Shown here: positions 62,619 through 64,000 of the stretch, one piece after another
Position numbering within the stretch: position 1 is the first letter of the stretch
Layout: each line of letters starts with the position of its first letter
Source of the DNA: Chitinophaga alhagiae
GTDB taxonomy: Bacteria > Bacteroidota > Bacteroidia > Chitinophagales > Chitinophagaceae
Assembly: GCF_003568665.1 (NCBI RefSeq)
Contig: NZ_QXMH01000004.1
Span: 290,942 to 354,941, forward strand
DNA: 64,000 nucleotides
Direction: 5' to 3'
Made by a program: the position numbers and the translations under genes
The notes under the pieces: generated by a model
Seen by the model: only the letters and a program-made list of their open reading frames with translations
Told to the model about the DNA's origin: nothing
The model's database searches: none

Positions 62619-62858
62619 TAAAATTACAATTTGAATGCACGAAGATAAATCAAATACAAATCGGTACCAGATGAGGCAGTGAAATTACATATTTCAAACA
62701 AACCGATATTACCATTTATCACAATTCGTATCATCCCGGCCCCTTTACCCTGCTGATTATTGGCAGCTAATTTGCAAATATTAAATATCCTGTGAGCACT
62801 ATGTGAATGTCCCGTGTTTGTTCCCCGTATTGCTAAAATTTTAAAAACAGTTACTCTT

Positions 62859-64000
62859 ATGAAGATTGCGTACATTTCGTCTTACTATCCCCGGGAGTGC
62901 GGGATCGCTACGTTCACCGAACATCTGATACGGGCCATGGGCCTTGTGGAAGAAGCGCCTGAAGTGAGCGTGATAGCCATGAATGACGATGGACAGACTT
63001 ATGAATACCCGCCGGAAGTTACGTTTACCGTGCGCCAGCACAGCATGCAGGATTACCTGGCGGCGGCGGAGCATATCAATCATGGTGATACGGACCTGGT
63101 AGTGCTGCAACATGAGTTCGGCATATTCGGCGGCGAAAGCGGCATCTTCATTCTGTCCCTGCTGGGCAAGTTGAAAGTACCTTACATTGTTACCTTCCAT
63201 ACTGTTTTAAGAGAGCCTTCCTTTTTGCAGAAGACCATCGTTAAAGAGATTTCCCGGCATGCTGCACGTGTTATTGTGATGAGCCGGCTGGCCACGCGTT
63301 TCCTGAACGATATCTATGATGTGCCGGAAGACAAGGTAACGCTCATCCCGCACGGCGTGCCCGATTTCGAAAAACTTTCCATCAGTGCGGACGTGCTGCC
63401 TGAATCGCTGCGCCACCGCAAGGTGCTCTTCACCTTTGGCCTGCTGAGCCGCAACAAGGGCATAGAGACCGTGATACGCGCATTGCCCGGTGTGATAGAA
63501 CGCCACCCTGAGGTGCTGTATGTTGTGGCGGGAAAAACACATCCCGCGGTATTACGCCACGCCGGTGAGGAATACCGCAACAGCCTGAAAGAGATGATCA
63601 GAGAAAACGGGCTGGAGGAACATGTGCTGTTCGTAGACCAGTTCCTCACGGAAAACGACCTGTTTGCCTACCTCACGCACAGCCATGTATACATTACGCC
63701 TTACCTGAGCGAGGCCCAGATCACCAGCGGCACGCTCACCTACGCCCTGGGCGCCGGCGCGGCGGTGGTATCCACCCCGTACTGGTATGCGCAGGAGCTG
63801 CTGGACGAAGGCCGCGGCCGCCTCTTCGGCTTTTCCCGTTTTGACGAGCTGGGCCATATACTTACCGAACTGCTGGACGATCCCGAAGCGCTGGAAGCCC
63901 TGCGCAGCCGCGCGTCCGGGTATGGCCGCGAGCTGCAGTGGAGCCGCATGGGCGCCCGCTATTACCAGCTGGCCAAAAAGGTCCGCAATACGCCGCGCCC
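62859..64000 (+). CDS. Glycosyltransferase family 4 (3' end beyond the window)
   Basis: At least 380 residues of a GT-B glycosyltransferase, open to the window end. It starts KIAYISSYYPRECGIATFTE, which in Bacteroidota marks a GT4 family with nucleotide-binding-like N-terminal domain. The C-terminal domain contains VLFTFGLLSRNKGIETVIRAL, VVAGKTHPAV and the donor motif TPYLSEAQITSGTLTYALGAGAAVV. Homologues are often longer with an additional C-terminal domain, so the missing part may be large. Start ATG 62859. It is divergent from bshC across a 240-base region in which I see no other gene. Confidence 0.85.
   Translation, partial: MKIAYISSYYPRECGIATFTEHLIRAMGLVEEAPEVSVIAMNDDGQTYEYPPEVTFTVRQHSMQDYLAAAEHINHGDTDLVVLQHEFGIFGGESGIFILSLLGKLKVPYIVTFHTVLREPSFLQKTIVKEISRHAARVIVMSRLATRFLNDIYDVPEDKVTLIPHGVPDFEKLSISADVLPESLRHRKVLFTFGLLSRNKGIETVIRALPGVIERHPEVLYVVAGKTHPAVLRHAGEEYRNSLKEMIRENGLEEHVLFVDQFLTENDLFAYLTHSHVYITPYLSEAQITSGTLTYALGAGAAVVSTPYWYAQELLDEGRGRLFGFSRFDELGHILTELLDDPEALEALRSRASGYGRELQWSRMGARYYQLAKKVRNTPR

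Noticed and set aside
1..64000. CRISPR arrays, insertion sequences, prophage, integrases
   Set aside because: No repeat-spacer array, transposase, terminal inverted-repeat pair or phage gene was seen.

Overview
The window looks like a chromosomal segment of a Bacteroidota species, most likely a Chitinophagaceae (Chitinophaga-like) soil or environmental bacterium. The signs are a SusC/SusD pair, two secreted proteins with type IX secretion (T9SS) C-terminal domains, large YfhO and DUF2723 membrane proteins, futalosine-route menaquinone synthesis (MqnE), bacillithiol synthesis (BshC), almost no Shine-Dalgarno sites, and repeated Bacteroidota-type -7 boxes (TAnnTTTG). Most of the window is fairly GC-rich. 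Two stretches are visibly more AT-rich: a two-gene islet at 9.3-10.1 kb and the SusCD region at 44.8-50.2 kb. I saw no insertion sequence, prophage, integrase or CRISPR array.

Layout. 0-3.6 kb: end of a heavy-metal RND pump fused to a TolC-like outer-membrane factor, then its periplasmic adaptor. 3.7-9.3 kb: a short-chain dehydrogenase, a SAM hydroxide adenosyltransferase coupled to an ABM-domain protein, and a 1077-residue DUF2723 membrane protein. 9.3-10.1 kb: two coupled orphan genes on the minus strand. 10.2-15.9 kb: a secreted TIM-barrel epimerase-like protein, a VWA protein with its MoxR/ChlI-type ATPase, a Tat-exported Gfo/Idh/MocA oxidoreductase and a DUF1080 protein. The first and last two resemble parts of the periplasmic 3-keto-glycoside route. 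16.1-19.8 kb: an 11-bp-period repeat, tRNA-Cys, nucleoside phosphorylase, dapF, a CorA-type transporter and a Nudix hydrolase. 19.8-24.1 kb: a VUT/YhhQ transporter with a small membrane protein, a YfhO protein and a shortened alpha/beta hydrolase.

24.2-31.3 kb is a surface-glycan locus: two GT2 enzymes, a GT4, a GT11 alpha-1,2-fucosyltransferase, a flippase, a GT6 (ABO-family) glycosyltransferase and a methyltransferase. GT11 plus GT6 is the enzyme pair that makes the H and then A/B blood-group determinants, so this locus may make a blood-group-like glycan. 31.3-36.2 kb: an NlpC/P60 lipoprotein, dnaE and thioredoxin. 36.2-44.8 kb: a T9SS type B surface protein, a CNT nucleoside transporter, an M43 metalloprotease with a T9SS tag, mqnE and a DUF192 lipoprotein. 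45.4-50.2 kb: an orphan susCD pair behind a long AT-rich leader. 50.3-54.9 kb: a PVC-type cytochrome c lipoprotein, an MFS transporter and a small secreted protein. 54.9-64 kb: smc, a divergent intergenic region with clustered DnaA-box-like sites, a FUSC/YccS-like membrane protein, bshC and the start of a GT4 glycosyltransferase cut by the window edge.

A recurring regulatory feature is a TAnnTTTG box ending only 4-10 bases before the start codon of several genes (SDR, dapF, corA-like, methyltransferase, FUSC protein, orphan islet). This implies leaderless or nearly leaderless mRNAs, and it helped choose several starts.
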